Source: Fibrobacteraceae bacterium
GTDB lineage: Bacteria > Fibrobacterota > Fibrobacteria > Fibrobacterales > Fibrobacteraceae
Reading direction: 5' to 3'
Assembly: GCA_017625775.1 (NCBI GenBank)
Contig: JAGAKE010000023.1
Span: 1 to 59,686, forward strand
DNA: 59,686 nucleotides
Shown here: piece by piece, positions 44,701-53,283 of the stretch
Numbering within the stretch: position 1 is the first letter of the stretch
How the letters are laid out: every line of letters starts with the position of its first letter
Translations under genes and position numbers: made by a program
Notes under the pieces: model-generated
Databases searched by the model: none
What the model was told of the DNA's origin: nothing
Seen by the model: only the letters and a program-made list of their open reading frames with translations

Positions 44701-44915
44701 TGAATACCAGGCACAAGATTCATTACTGGGGTTGTACCAGCAGGCGTAACAGTAAAAGTACTTCCAATTCCGCCAACAGCAATTCCTGTAGTTGCTGGAG
44801 TGGTTGAAAGGGGAGTGTACCATGGCTGAATAAATTCAACAGCAAGTCCCGGAGTCATTAATTGCTTAACAGAATTGTCAATTTTAGCGTTTTGAAGGTA
44901 ATCAGTAAATTTCAT
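41760..44915 (-). CDS. GH116-like glycosidase (GBA2 family), cytoplasmic
   Basis: The 1051-residue protein shows the two-part GH116 layout: an N-terminal beta region (about 30-430) and an (alpha/alpha)6-like C-terminal part. LDVYFYGSFSLLQLMPRL, AVIHDLGSP, EWKDLAPKFVLMVLRHY and DDTFDNLSSHGISVYCGSLWIAG match GBA2-type beta-glucosidase motifs, and the Asp in DTFDN corresponds to the acid/base region. There is no signal peptide, so it should act in the cytoplasm on imported glucosides. It is longer than most bacterial GH116 proteins. CAGGTC precedes the ATG weakly. The substrate is unknown; beta-glucosides or xylosides are plausible. Confidence 0.82.
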   Translation of the reverse strand: MKFTDYLQNAKIDNSVKQLMTPGLAVEFIQPWYTPLSTTPATTGIAVGGIGSTFTVTPAGTTPVMNLVPGIQVRAEKPEDMRLNNFFYREAVAEKTTKLKIFDFASFQEKNAKYTLRNAKGEALFDGLLLKEAEEKLSKVISDKRFYAANADAFIRWNVQWSDRTLNLLSAGDKTSAQLNRFVLIDFFDGCVGYPISNSGALTAAWENQTEFLGQPGFDAAKMNYRALYPVSETKYAAKNIKIERHQFSYVLPKNERLSSLPVSATEYTIENTSKETREVTIVQMQESLCGYQVRKDRQGVQDSSFVLVPAARNPKAVRFNLKADDGRLVRGVEFYNQERLQESDFDGCMAISAAWNEKDNLNVTVKPVCYADDEASVLNNALQSGRTSSTFVKNVYSGRETIATAVVVTAVLKPKAKVSFQFNMVLDFPHIRLNGLESQKKYTAFFPEPFGRVRTILLEALKNDNLFKTDALKGYAAMLPETALKKISSSKAAADKVKSLALNTLSFLAEATVWDKEDRFLVRECADYPFFNSLDVYFYGSFSLLQLMPRLDGAVMQRFAKAILDIDETKRRHHEFVNHPYADLPDPKLEGPRAVYGAVIHDLGSPFDAKPDAYDWHNVKEWKDLAPKFVLMVLRHYRVSGNIAILQDCKEAVYACMEYLERMVGEAQAFPLTHGTDDTFDNLSSHGISVYCGSLWIAGLRAAAAIAEILNDNDRAIDWRAKSEIAAEEFHNALWDEKEGYFHFFVTPLEMQDIDFSHFEALRKKMAGTLDLPEDHVSAVAEINHWLNTAEIPDDLDLSRKEYRQYKKEWLTSCCPKAFKDSWKKKIELDNDDTFADAMLADTYLRLLDLSPITDETKARRTLKKIYETNYKKNSSLIGCANLVHKDGSPLDEFNFQAHDVWIGIQYSIACAMTLHGMKAEAEDLMDSMIRNLYDEARIPFAAPEGFNGSCRLHAESLQASFGLSATVAKKLHKELLSKKALLNDSRIAPTLPRTLSAFAKTYGSVAKANKVDVEKLFMLLHSTALKYTAGKYFRPGMIFSVIQAAEKIR

Positions 44916-45035
44916 TCAATTTGACCTGAAATAAAGTGAAACGTATCACAAAATTAAAAAAAAATCAACTCAAAAGAAATAGAAAAAAGGAATTCAGTAT
45001 CAAAAGAAGGGAATGAAAAACACTTAAATAGAGAA

Positions 45036-45062
45036 TTGCATAATTTTTTTCTTTATTATATT
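45036..45062 (+). promoter_or_regulatory. Probable promoter of purN
   Basis: TTGCAT (45036-45041) and TATATT (45057-45062), separated by 15 nt. The hexamer ends 6 nt before the ATG at 45069, so the message is likely leaderless. The spacing is short, so this is tentative. Confidence 0.45.
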
Positions 45063-45068
45063 TGAGCC

Positions 45069-45665
45069 ATGTTTTCATTTGGTGTAATGGCCTCTGGAGG
45101 CGGAAGTAATTTTAAAGCTCTTCTAGAAAAAGTTCAAGACGGTTCTTTAAGAGCAAAATGTTCTTTTTTGATTGTAAATAATGGCGATTGTGGTGCTGTA
45201 CAAATTGCTAAAGAGTTTGGCGTTCCTACATTTCATATTTCTGGAAAAACTCACCCGAAACAGTTAGAATATGAGGAGGCGCTGCTAGGCGTTCTTTCAA
45301 ATCATCCAGTAGATTTATTATTGCTTGCTGGATACATGAAAAAAATTCCAGATTCTTTAATTCAAGCTTTGCCCGAAAGAATTTTAAATATTCACCCAGC
45401 ACTTTTGCCCAAATATGGCGGAAAAGGGTTTTGGGGAATGAACGTTCATCGAGCGGTAATAGAAAATCATGAAAAGCAATCGGGCCCTACAGTTCACTTA
45501 GTGACTTCAGAAATTGATAAAGGTAGAATTCTTGCCCAAACGCCAGTTCCAGTTTTAGAAGGGGATTCTCCTGAAGAATTAGCTGCTCGAATATTACAAC
45601 AAGAACATCGTCTATATTGGAAAACCGTTTTAGATTATGCTAAAACTTTAAAATTAATTCTATGA
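45069..45665 (+). CDS. purN: Phosphoribosylglycinamide formyltransferase
   Basis: A 198-residue PurN that formylates GAR with 10-formyl-THF in purine synthesis. MASGGGSNFKALLEKV binds the phosphate, LNIHPALLPKYGGKGF holds the catalytic Asn and His, and TSEIDKGRILAQTPVPV holds the catalytic Asp. Length is normal (E. coli 212). No Shine-Dalgarno is present and a leaderless start is likely. The stop overlaps the start of rnhB by 4 nt, so both are co-translated. Confidence 0.96.
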   Translation: MFSFGVMASGGGSNFKALLEKVQDGSLRAKCSFLIVNNGDCGAVQIAKEFGVPTFHISGKTHPKQLEYEEALLGVLSNHPVDLLLLAGYMKKIPDSLIQALPERILNIHPALLPKYGGKGFWGMNVHRAVIENHEKQSGPTVHLVTSEIDKGRILAQTPVPVLEGDSPEELAARILQQEHRLYWKTVLDYAKTLKLIL

Positions 45666-46378
45666 AACTAAAACAACTAGACTTTTTGAATGGTATAAAT
45701 TCTCCAATTGACGGCGAAAAATCACTTAAGAATTTTTGTAATGCTAAAGTGATTATCGGAGTAGATGAAGTAGGTCGCGGTCCTTTGGCAGGGCCTGTTG
45801 TAGCTTGTGCTGCTATTTTAGATGAATCTTTTAATGGTGATTTTTTAAATGATTCAAAAAAAATTTCTAAGAAAAAAAGAGAATTTATTTTTGAAAGCGT
45901 GAAAGAAGCTTGTTCTTGTTATGCAATCGCAAGCGCTAGTGTTCAAGAAATTGATTCCACCAATATTCTTGAGGCAAATTTTTTAGCTATGCGTCGAGCG
46001 CTTTCCGCTATTGGAATTCAAGGACTTCCTCATACAAATCCTGAATTGCCTATTGAATGTAAAGGGGAAATATTTTCAAATGAAAATTTTTTAATCGCCG
46101 TAGATGGAAATCTTTTTATTCGAGAAGTTCCTCCAGAAATTCAAATACCTATCATTAAAGGCGATGGAAAAATTGCTTCAATTTCAGCAGCCTCAATACT
46201 TGCAAAAGTTTATAGAGACCGCCTTATGGAAGAAATGAGTGAAAAATTTCCTGTTTATGATTTTGCAAAAAATGCAGGTTATGGAACGAAAAAACATCTT
46301 GAAGCTTTGGAAAAATACGGATTTTCTCCAATTCATAGAAGAACTTTTCGCCCGAAAAACATTATAATTCCGGAATAA
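45662..46378 (+). CDS. rnhB: Ribonuclease HII
   Basis: The 238-residue enzyme cuts RNA in RNA-DNA hybrids, including single ribonucleotides in DNA. IGVDEVGRGPLAGPVVA carries the first Asp-Glu of the site, and later Asp residues in FLIAVDGNLFI and AASILAKVYRDRLM complete it. The central stretch (about 120-155) carries an insertion relative to E. coli (198 residues). It is coupled to purN by ATGA overlap. Confidence 0.95.
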   Translation: MKLKQLDFLNGINSPIDGEKSLKNFCNAKVIIGVDEVGRGPLAGPVVACAAILDESFNGDFLNDSKKISKKKREFIFESVKEACSCYAIASASVQEIDSTNILEANFLAMRRALSAIGIQGLPHTNPELPIECKGEIFSNENFLIAVDGNLFIREVPPEIQIPIIKGDGKIASISAASILAKVYRDRLMEEMSEKFPVYDFAKNAGYGTKKHLEALEKYGFSPIHRRTFRPKNIIIPE

Positions 46379-46381
46379 AAT

Positions 46382-47560
46382 TTAAACACTTCCTTCTAGT
46401 CGATTTTTTCTGTAATGAGAATCTCCGACAAATAAGAATAAAAGAAAACCGAATAAAACAGCAATTGCCGCCATAAAGAAAACAGTGGCATAATTAGAAA
46501 TTTCAGCCACAATTCCGCCGAATAAAACGCCAATTCCAATTCCTAAATCCCAACCTGACAAATAGGTACTTGAAGCTGTTCCTCTTTGATCATGCCTAGC
46601 CATATTCACAAACATTGTTTGGTATCCAGGACATAAAAATCCATGAGCGATTCCAACAAATAACGCCGTTCCAAAAAAGACAAAAATATTATGGAACAAA
46701 GAAAATGCGGCATAAGTTACACACAAAATCGCAAATCCAATTTTTATACAAAGCAACAAATATCCTTTATCAACGTATCGACTTGTAATTAATCGGCTTG
46801 CAATCATTCCAACAGCAATTAAAGCATAAAAGTATCCTGTACTTGCATTTAAATGAATTTCTTCCGCATAAAGATTCATATAATTAATTACAGGACCATA
46901 AGCCAAACCGACAAAAATTATAATGATAAATTGTGGCACAGCATTTATTAAGAAAAAACGGTCTAATGAAATACCAGTATTTTTTTTGGCAGGAATTTTT
47001 AGAGGAACGCGTAAAAACGCTAAAAGAAGTAAGCCAAAAATTCCAATCCCTAAAGAAGCTCGGAATAAAATTTCTGTACCAAAATAATCTTTAAAAAGAA
47101 CGCCAAACATAGGCCCTAAAGCAAAGGCTAGATTAGTTGTTACTCCAAAATAACCAATTCCCTCGCCTCGGCGTTTAGAAGGAAGTACATCAATTGCTAC
47201 CGTATTTCCTGAGGTACTGACTATTCCAAAAGAAAGTCCATGTAAAAAGCGAACTAAAGCAATGAGAGCGATACTTCCTGCGAAGATATACCCACAAAAC
47301 ATTATGGCGAAAATAAAATATGTTATGATGTATAATTTTTTTCTAGGAATTGAATCAACAAGATAACCGGCAAATGGCCTGCATAAAAGCGCCCCAACAG
47401 CATAAAGAGAAAGAGTTATTCCTACAGCCGTACTTCCAGCTTTGAAATTATTCAATAAATATTCTGGAAGTATCGGAAGAAGGGCATAGAAAGCAAAAAA
47501 CAGAAGAAAGTTTGTAATACAGATTAAGAGAAAATGAGGTGTCCAAATTTTTTCTTGCAT
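46382..47560 (-). CDS. Major facilitator superfamily transporter
   Basis: The 392-residue protein has about 12 membrane helices. GALLCRPFAGYLVDSIPRKK is the usual A-motif loop between helices 2 and 3, and RFLHGLSFGIVSTSGNTVA is typical of drug or small-molecule exporters. The substrate is unknown. It begins 10 nt after the phosphatidyltransferase gene on the same strand, so it is probably in the recN-group transcript. No Shine-Dalgarno is clear. Not the same subfamily as the transporter at 26.5 kb. Confidence 0.87.
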   Translation of the reverse strand: MQEKIWTPHFLLICITNFLLFFAFYALLPILPEYLLNNFKAGSTAVGITLSLYAVGALLCRPFAGYLVDSIPRKKLYIITYFIFAIMFCGYIFAGSIALIALVRFLHGLSFGIVSTSGNTVAIDVLPSKRRGEGIGYFGVTTNLAFALGPMFGVLFKDYFGTEILFRASLGIGIFGLLLLAFLRVPLKIPAKKNTGISLDRFFLINAVPQFIIIIFVGLAYGPVINYMNLYAEEIHLNASTGYFYALIAVGMIASRLITSRYVDKGYLLLCIKIGFAILCVTYAAFSLFHNIFVFFGTALFVGIAHGFLCPGYQTMFVNMARHDQRGTASSTYLSGWDLGIGIGVLFGGIVAEISNYATVFFMAAIAVLFGFLLFLFVGDSHYRKNRLEGSV

Positions 47561-47569
47561 AATATCAAA

Positions 47570-48727
47570 TTAGACATATTTTTTTAGAATATGTTTTGAA
47601 GATAAGAAATAATCCACTCCGCTTAAAATGGTAATTGCTGTAATAACTCCCATGATAATTGGAGGAATTGTAGCCCAAGATTCTGCTAATGCAGGAATTG
47701 CCTTTTGAATAGGATCAAGAGCTCCAGTTAAAATAGTTACAATACCAATACCTTGCAGTGCTGTTTTCCATTTTCCGCTTCGCCTTGCCGGCATGATAAC
47801 ATTTTCTGCAGCAGCTAACGTTCTTAGTGTTTCAACACTTGCTTCTCGGAAATAAATTAATGCAACCATCCACACTGGCGCATATCCAGTAGCAATAAAA
47901 CTTAAGAAAATGGTCATATTTGAAATTTTATCTGAAAATGGATCAAGATATTTTCCTAATGTGCTCACTTCACCCATTTTTCTTGCTAAATATCCATCTA
48001 AAAAATCAGTTAGCATAAACCCAAGAACCATTAATAAGGCAATTAGCTTTAATGCAAAAGTATTATTTGAATAATTTAAATCTCCATCATAAAAGAAAAT
48101 CCACAAGAAAAACGGGGTCAAAATGATTCGACTCATAGTAATCTGACTTGCTATAGAAAGTGGTTTTCTATGTTCTACATCTCGATAATACCAGTACAAA
48201 AAGGCAATGCTTGCGGCTCCCATCAGTAAAAGAGAAGAAACCATACAAACTTGTTTGTAATGTTCAACCCCCAGCAGATAAACGCCCATCGTAATTATAA
48301 TCGATAAATTCGCTAATTTTCCCCAATTTCCACGACGAACTAAAGTTTTTCCCTCTCGAAGAATAGCTAAAGAGAATATAGTATGCGCCAACAACCGAAG
48401 AAAAAGAACTATAGAACCGACTCCTAAAAGAATTTCTACATCGTTATTTTTTACTTTATCATACAAGAAAATGCTTCCTAGAACAGAAACAGAAAGAAGT
48501 CCATCAACAAAGTTTAGCCAAAGACGATAATAAGGTTTTTCAATTTCTTGAGTTTTCAATTTATAAAGTTTTATCCAACCAATAATTAACACGCAAAGCG
48601 TACACGCTGTTGCCGTTCGTAGCATTCCAGTCCAAATAAAACAAATTGTTGCAATTAAAAGCAAAAATTGTACAATATTCCAAACTCGTCCACGGAAACG
48701 TAGGGCCGCTGATTCATTTTCATTCAT
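47570..48727 (-). CDS. CDP-alcohol phosphatidyltransferase
   Basis: I place the start at the ATG at 48727 (MNENESAALRF), because GGAGG lies 6 nt before it; it overlaps the end of recN by 8 nt. The 385-residue protein has several membrane helices before the catalytic region. TDFLDGYLARKMGEVSTLGKYLDPFSDK is the D-x2-D-G-x2-A-R-x8-G-x3-D-x3-D motif (shown here by its boundaries LTDFLDGYLAR and GKYLDPFSD). It resembles PgsA, which makes phosphatidylglycerol phosphate, but has an unusual long N-terminal membrane part (about 170 residues), so the alcohol it uses is uncertain. Confidence 0.85.
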   Translation of the reverse strand: MNENESAALRFRGRVWNIVQFLLLIATICFIWTGMLRTATACTLCVLIIGWIKLYKLKTQEIEKPYYRLWLNFVDGLLSVSVLGSIFLYDKVKNNDVEILLGVGSIVLFLRLLAHTIFSLAILREGKTLVRRGNWGKLANLSIIITMGVYLLGVEHYKQVCMVSSLLLMGAASIAFLYWYYRDVEHRKPLSIASQITMSRIILTPFFLWIFFYDGDLNYSNNTFALKLIALLMVLGFMLTDFLDGYLARKMGEVSTLGKYLDPFSDKISNMTIFLSFIATGYAPVWMVALIYFREASVETLRTLAAAENVIMPARRSGKWKTALQGIGIVTILTGALDPIQKAIPALAESWATIPPIIMGVITAITILSGVDYFLSSKHILKKYV

Positions 48728-50375
48728 ATTCAGCCTCCAATAATTGAGCCGCATGTTCTTTCGCTGTTTCAGAAGAAGTTTCTCCTAACATACGCACAAT
48801 CTCAAAAATACGATTTTCTTTATCTAATGTTAAAAATTCTGTAAAAGTTCTGCCGTTTTCTTCATGTTTTTTGACCGCTAATTGAGAATTTGCTCTACAA
48901 GCCACTTGATGCAAGTGTGTAATCGTTAAAACCTGGTGGTTTTTTCCTAATTTACGTAGAGCATTTCCAATTTTATTTCCAATTTCTCCACTAATTCCAG
49001 AATCAACTTCATCAAAAATTAAAAGCGGAGTAGAATCAGAATTTGCGGTAACTGTTTTAAACGCTAAAAGAACTCGCGAAAGTTCACCGCCAGAAACAGC
49101 TTTTTGAAGACTTCTTTCACCTTCTCCCGTATTTGGAGCCAACAAAAATTCAATTTTATCCATTCCAAAAGGAGTTGGTTCTGTTTCGGTAAAAGACGTT
49201 TTGAATTTAGCGCTAGCCATTCCTAAATTTTTTAATTCAGATTCTACGGCAGCATCAAGAATCAATGCTTTAGACTTTCTTATTTCAGAAAGTTCTTTAG
49301 CTTTTTGTTCAACTAACAATTTTGCACGATTCCATTTCTTTTCAAGTTCAGCTAAATCTGAATCAAAATTTTCAAGACTACTTAATTCGTTTTTTCTTTT
49401 TTCGCAAAGAGCAATTAATCCAGCTTCATCTGTTTTGTATTTCCGTTTTAACCTTTGAATTTTAGCTAGTCTAGCATTGATTTTATTCAATTCGGCTTCT
49501 GAAATAGATGTTTCTGGAGCTAATCTAGATAATTCACGAATTATATTTTCTAAAGGCACTGAAGATTCTATAACTTGTTCATGCCAAGAAACATATTTTG
49601 GAACTTTAGAAGAAATATGACGAAGTTTAAATTCTAACATTCGTAATTTATCTAGAAGACCGTTTTCGCCATCTGTTAAATCTGAAAGTTCTTCTAAAAA
49701 ATGACGTTCGGTTTCTCCTGTAGCAGCATTTGCAGTTTTTTCTTCAAGTTCGTTTTCTTCTCCAAGACGCAAAGAAGCTTCTTCTAATTCATCGTATTGA
49801 AATTTGATAAAGTCTTTTTCTGCGGCAAGGCGTTCTGCTTGTTTTTTAGCCTCTTGAATTTCTTTTGAAACATTCAACCATTCGCGATAAGCTTTTGTGT
49901 ATGAATCAAGCAACAACTCGTTTTCGCAAAAAGCATCTAACATTTGCGTGTGAGTTTTTGTATCTCGAAGCATTAACTGTTCGCTTTGCCCATGTAATTG
50001 AAGTAATTCATCACCAAGTGCTTGAAGGTTTGAAATAGGAATAAGAACGCCATTTACGCGCGAACGACTTTTTCCAGAAATATTTATTTCTCTTTGAACA
50101 ACTAATTCTTCATCAAAATCTATTTCTAGTTCCTGAAGGATTTTTTGAACTTTTGCATTTTTTGAAATGTCAAAAGTCGCTTCAATAATTGCTTTCTCTC
50201 TTCCTGAACGAACAACTGCACTAGAAGTTTTTTCACCGCAAACTATTCGTAAGGCTTTAAGCAACACTGATTTTCCTGCTCCTGTTTCACCTGTAATTGC
50301 CGTAAAACCATGAGCAAAAGATATACTTGCTTCTGAAATTAAAGTAAAGTTTTGAATGGAAATTTCTTTAAGCAT
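48720..50375 (-). CDS. recN: DNA repair protein RecN
   Basis: A 551-residue SMC-like ATPase acting in double-strand break repair (E. coli 553). GETGAGKSVLLKAL (about 29-42) is Walker A, AVSGGELSRVLLAFK the ABC signature, and PLLIFDEVDSGISGEIG the Walker B. The middle (about 160-380) is coiled coil. It starts 5 nt after trmB on the same strand and overlaps the next gene, so it is in the middle of a trmB-recN-phosphatidyltransferase transcript. Key residues and length are normal. Confidence 0.97.
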   Translation of the reverse strand: MLKEISIQNFTLISEASISFAHGFTAITGETGAGKSVLLKALRIVCGEKTSSAVVRSGREKAIIEATFDISKNAKVQKILQELEIDFDEELVVQREINISGKSRSRVNGVLIPISNLQALGDELLQLHGQSEQLMLRDTKTHTQMLDAFCENELLLDSYTKAYREWLNVSKEIQEAKKQAERLAAEKDFIKFQYDELEEASLRLGEENELEEKTANAATGETERHFLEELSDLTDGENGLLDKLRMLEFKLRHISSKVPKYVSWHEQVIESSVPLENIIRELSRLAPETSISEAELNKINARLAKIQRLKRKYKTDEAGLIALCEKRKNELSSLENFDSDLAELEKKWNRAKLLVEQKAKELSEIRKSKALILDAAVESELKNLGMASAKFKTSFTETEPTPFGMDKIEFLLAPNTGEGERSLQKAVSGGELSRVLLAFKTVTANSDSTPLLIFDEVDSGISGEIGNKIGNALRKLGKNHQVLTITHLHQVACRANSQLAVKKHEENGRTFTEFLTLDKENRIFEIVRMLGETSSETAKEHAAQLLEAEYE

Positions 50376-50380
50376 AAAAA

Positions 50381-51088
50381 TTACTTTTCAAAAACAATAA
50401 CACTACGATAAATCGGCCGACCTTCTTTTCTGTATTTTACTTCAAAACCAGTCATAATTCCTTCAGTTGGTTCTGCTACATTTCGTTGAGTTACCACGCA
50501 TCCAGGAAAAGCATCAAAATATTCCAATGCCCATTCATTGTATTCCTTGTGGTCTGTTCCCCAATAGAAATTTCTTTTTCCGGGTTTTAAAGTTCGAGCC
50601 ACTTCTTTTAAAAATTCTGGTCGAAGTAAGCGATTTTTATGATGACGTTCTTTAGGCCATGGGTCAGGAAAATACATGTGAAAAGCATCAACAGAAGAAT
50701 CTGGAACTCGGTCTCTTAAGAAATAAAAAATATCTCCACGAAGCATGGCTGTATTTCCTAAAGTATTCTTAAGAATTTTTCTCATAGCAAATGCAGCCCA
50801 GGTGTAATCCCACTCACTACCAAGAATAAATGATTCTGGGTGTCGATTTCCATATTCAGCAAGAAAAGCGCCTCGTCCGGAACCAATTTCTATTTCAATT
50901 TTTCCTTGATGTTCAGGAAAAATTTCTTTCCAGTCTAAAGCTACTTGATGGGGAAGTCCGTTTTCTGTTCTAGCTGGTTTTTTAGGTTCGCTTTCTGAAC
51001 GACGATGAGTAAAATGCCACAAGCCTTTCAAAGAATTATCGGCTGTAAGATCTCTATAAAATTCTGGAATTGTATTTTCTAAAGTCAT
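50381..51088 (-). CDS. trmB: tRNA (guanine-N7)-methyltransferase
   Basis: I choose the ATG at 51088 (MTLENTIPEF), because it overlaps the preceding stop as ATGA and follows GAAGG at good spacing; this gives 235 residues. TrmB forms m7G46 in tRNAs. IEIGSGRGAFLAEYG is the SAM loop, YFPDPWPKERHHKNRL the signature substrate-binding motif, and GTDHKEYNEWALEYF matches the C-terminal region. Longer starts upstream would lie inside the MBL-hydrolase gene. It is coupled to that gene and followed by recN. Confidence 0.96.
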   Translation of the reverse strand: MTLENTIPEFYRDLTADNSLKGLWHFTHRRSESEPKKPARTENGLPHQVALDWKEIFPEHQGKIEIEIGSGRGAFLAEYGNRHPESFILGSEWDYTWAAFAMRKILKNTLGNTAMLRGDIFYFLRDRVPDSSVDAFHMYFPDPWPKERHHKNRLLRPEFLKEVARTLKPGKRNFYWGTDHKEYNEWALEYFDAFPGCVVTQRNVAEPTEGIMTGFEVKYRKEGRPIYRSVIVFEK

Positions 51089-51975
51089 AAGAATACCTTC
51101 ACTTTTTCTTTCCATGCCGCAGGAATTTTCTTTTCTACAGTCGAAAGAATATGTTTTTCTGAATATTTCATAGAAAAATGATTTAAAATGATTGTTTTAC
51201 ATTTAGCAGAATCGCCAATAGACTCTAACACACGAACAATTTCATTTAAGTGCGAATGAGATTTGAGTTTAGCCATTGATTCATCGTCATTATCTAAAAA
51301 AGTACATTCAATGACTAAAACTTCAGAGTCAAAAATTTCAGGCTTTTTTAGCAAACTTTCTGTTTTGCAATCACCCATGAAAGAAATCAATGGTTCATAT
51401 AAATCAATTGTAATTTCTTCACCTGAAGCTCGTTTGGCAATCAATTCCTCTGGAGTGGCGTTAAGAAGTTCTTTTTTTAGCTTTTTTTTATAGCGAAAAA
51501 GAGTACACCCCATAGTCGGAATGGAATGTTCTACAGGAAATCCTTCTATCGCTAAATCTTTACGATACGCCAAATGAATTCTTTGGTTCGGAGCAAGAGA
51601 TTTAATTTCTGGGTAACGAAACTTGTATTCTGGCACATTTTCAAAAAAAGCTTCTGCTTTTATCCATGCTTTTGCATTTTCAACAATATTTTCTGGAATG
51701 TAATAAACGGCATCTTTTGCAATACCAGTCATTTTTCTTAAACTATGATGCCTCATTAAACAACGAGCATGATCGCCATGTGCATGTGTTAAAAAAACAT
51801 GATTAATAGGAACGGCAGATAAAGGACACTCTCCCATATCGACCATAAAATCAAGTTCGGGCGCTTGTAAATAAGTCGATAAACCACTAATGGAAAAGCC
51901 ATTGAGCGAAAAAGTGGACAAATTGTGGTGAACTTGTCGCAAGGCGTTATGAATATTTCGATTTTCTCCAGCCAA
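51085..51975 (-). CDS. Metallo-beta-lactamase-fold hydrolase, RNase Z-like
   Basis: The 296-residue protein has LTHAHGDHARC (HxHxDH), a later LVIECTFL (the Asp/Glu ligand region) and LNHFSMKYSEKHIL with the final His. The early LSTYLQAPELDFMVDMGECPLSA and HAHGDH layout resemble tRNase Z and its relatives, but the usual exosite is not clear, so the substrate is uncertain. The start is a TTG at 51975 with TAGGAA before it. It is coupled to trmB by ATGA overlap, and tRNA maturation would fit that neighbour. Confidence 0.78.
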   Translation of the reverse strand: MAGENRNIHNALRQVHHNLSTFSLNGFSISGLSTYLQAPELDFMVDMGECPLSAVPINHVFLTHAHGDHARCLMRHHSLRKMTGIAKDAVYYIPENIVENAKAWIKAEAFFENVPEYKFRYPEIKSLAPNQRIHLAYRKDLAIEGFPVEHSIPTMGCTLFRYKKKLKKELLNATPEELIAKRASGEEITIDLYEPLISFMGDCKTESLLKKPEIFDSEVLVIECTFLDNDDESMAKLKSHSHLNEIVRVLESIGDSAKCKTIILNHFSMKYSEKHILSTVEKKIPAAWKEKVKVFL

Positions 51976-52190
51976 TGGAAATTCCTAGGTTGAATTTAAT
52001 TCTATGAATTAGAATATGCGAAAATTTAGCAATTTTTAATAATTTCGCTCTTTTGAAAATCTTAAAAAGTAAAAAAAATATGTGATTAAACGGAAGTGAG
52101 AAAACCACGAAAATTTATTGAATTTTTAGTTAATTTTAGCGAAATAATTTTTTTTTGCCCATTTAGAATTAAAAATATTAGTTTTCAAAT

Positions 52191-53282
52191 ATGTTGTATA
52201 CACGACCCAAAATTTTAGTAGTTGATGATACCAAAACAAATATTGAAGTCCTTGAAGGAATCCTTTCAAAGGATTACGATATTTTCGTCGCATTAAATGG
52301 CAAAAAAGCAATTGAATTGGTCCAAAAAATAAAACCTGATTTGGTGCTGCTCGATGTAATGATGCCAGAAATGGACGGCTATGAAACTCTTCGCCACATA
52401 AAAAAAATGAAAGAAAGTGAAGATTTGCCTGTTATATTTTTAACTGCAAAATCGGATTCAAGTAGTGAAGAGGAAGGGTTATCCCTCGGAGCCGTAGATT
52501 ACATTACAAAGCCATTTTCTCCTAAACTAGTTCTTCTTAGAGTTCAAAATCAACTTTATTTTAAAAAACATCGAGATTCTTTGAATACTCAAGTTGTAAA
52601 TAAAACACAATCGTTACGTCAAACTCTAAAAGTTATGCTAACAAGTTTGGCGGCTCTTGCAGAATATAGAGATAACGAAACTGGTGGTCACATTAGACGC
52701 ACTCAAATGATTGTGCAACGATTAGCAGAAGTTTTAAGCAAAAATCCAAAATTTAAAGAAGATTTTTCTTCACCGGAAATTATTGATTTTTATGCGACAG
52801 CAGCTCCTTTGCACGATATTGGAAAAGTCGGTATTCAAGACGATATTTTAAGAAAGCCAGATCGATTAACCGATCAAGAAATGGCTATGATGCAAAAACA
52901 TACATTACTCGGTTATGAAGTTTTGCAACAAACTACAGCCGATTTACGAGACGATGACAACATGGTCGATGCTCGTCGGATGGTTCAAATTGCAGCTAAT
53001 TTAGCGGTAGCTCATCATGAACGTTGGGACGGTTCTGGTTATCCGAAACATTTAAAGGGTGAAGAAATTCCCGTTTCTGCGCGCCTAATGGCTGTAGCCG
53101 ATGTTTATGACGCTCTAGTTTCTCCGAGAATTTATAAAAAAGCACAATCTCACGAAGAAGCGATGAGCATTATCATAAAAGAAAAAGGCTCTCATTTTGA
53201 TCCAGACGTTGTTGATGCTTTTCTGACGTTTGCTGACGAATTGCCTGAAATGTATATGAAATTCGAAAGTTCGGAACAATAA
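52191..53282 (+). CDS. Response regulator with HD-GYP phosphodiesterase output
   Basis: The 363-residue protein has an N-terminal receiver domain (about 8-120), with phospho-acceptor Asp in [16 protein letters not shown] and Lys in ITKPFSP. An HD-GYP domain follows (about 155-350): [14 protein letters not shown] and [21 protein letters not shown], the classical HDIGK and HHExxDGxGYP motifs. Such enzymes degrade cyclic di-GMP. The start has no Shine-Dalgarno. It is 1 nt from the hybrid kinase gene downstream, so the two form a pair and the kinase is its likely partner. Confidence 0.95.
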   Translation: MLYTRPKILVVDDTKTNIEVLEGILSKDYDIFVALNGKKAIELVQKIKPDLVLLDVMMPEMDGYETLRHIKKMKESEDLPVIFLTAKSDSSSEEEGLSLGAVDYITKPFSPKLVLLRVQNQLYFKKHRDSLNTQVVNKTQSLRQTLKVMLTSLAALAEYRDNETGGHIRRTQMIVQRLAEVLSKNPKFKEDFSSPEIIDFYATAAPLHDIGKVGIQDDILRKPDRLTDQEMAMMQKHTLLGYEVLQQTTADLRDDDNMVDARRMVQIAANLAVAHHERWDGSGYPKHLKGEEIPVSARLMAVADVYDALVSPRIYKKAQSHEEAMSIIIKEKGSHFDPDVVDAFLTFADELPEMYMKFESSEQ

Positions 53283-53283
53283 T

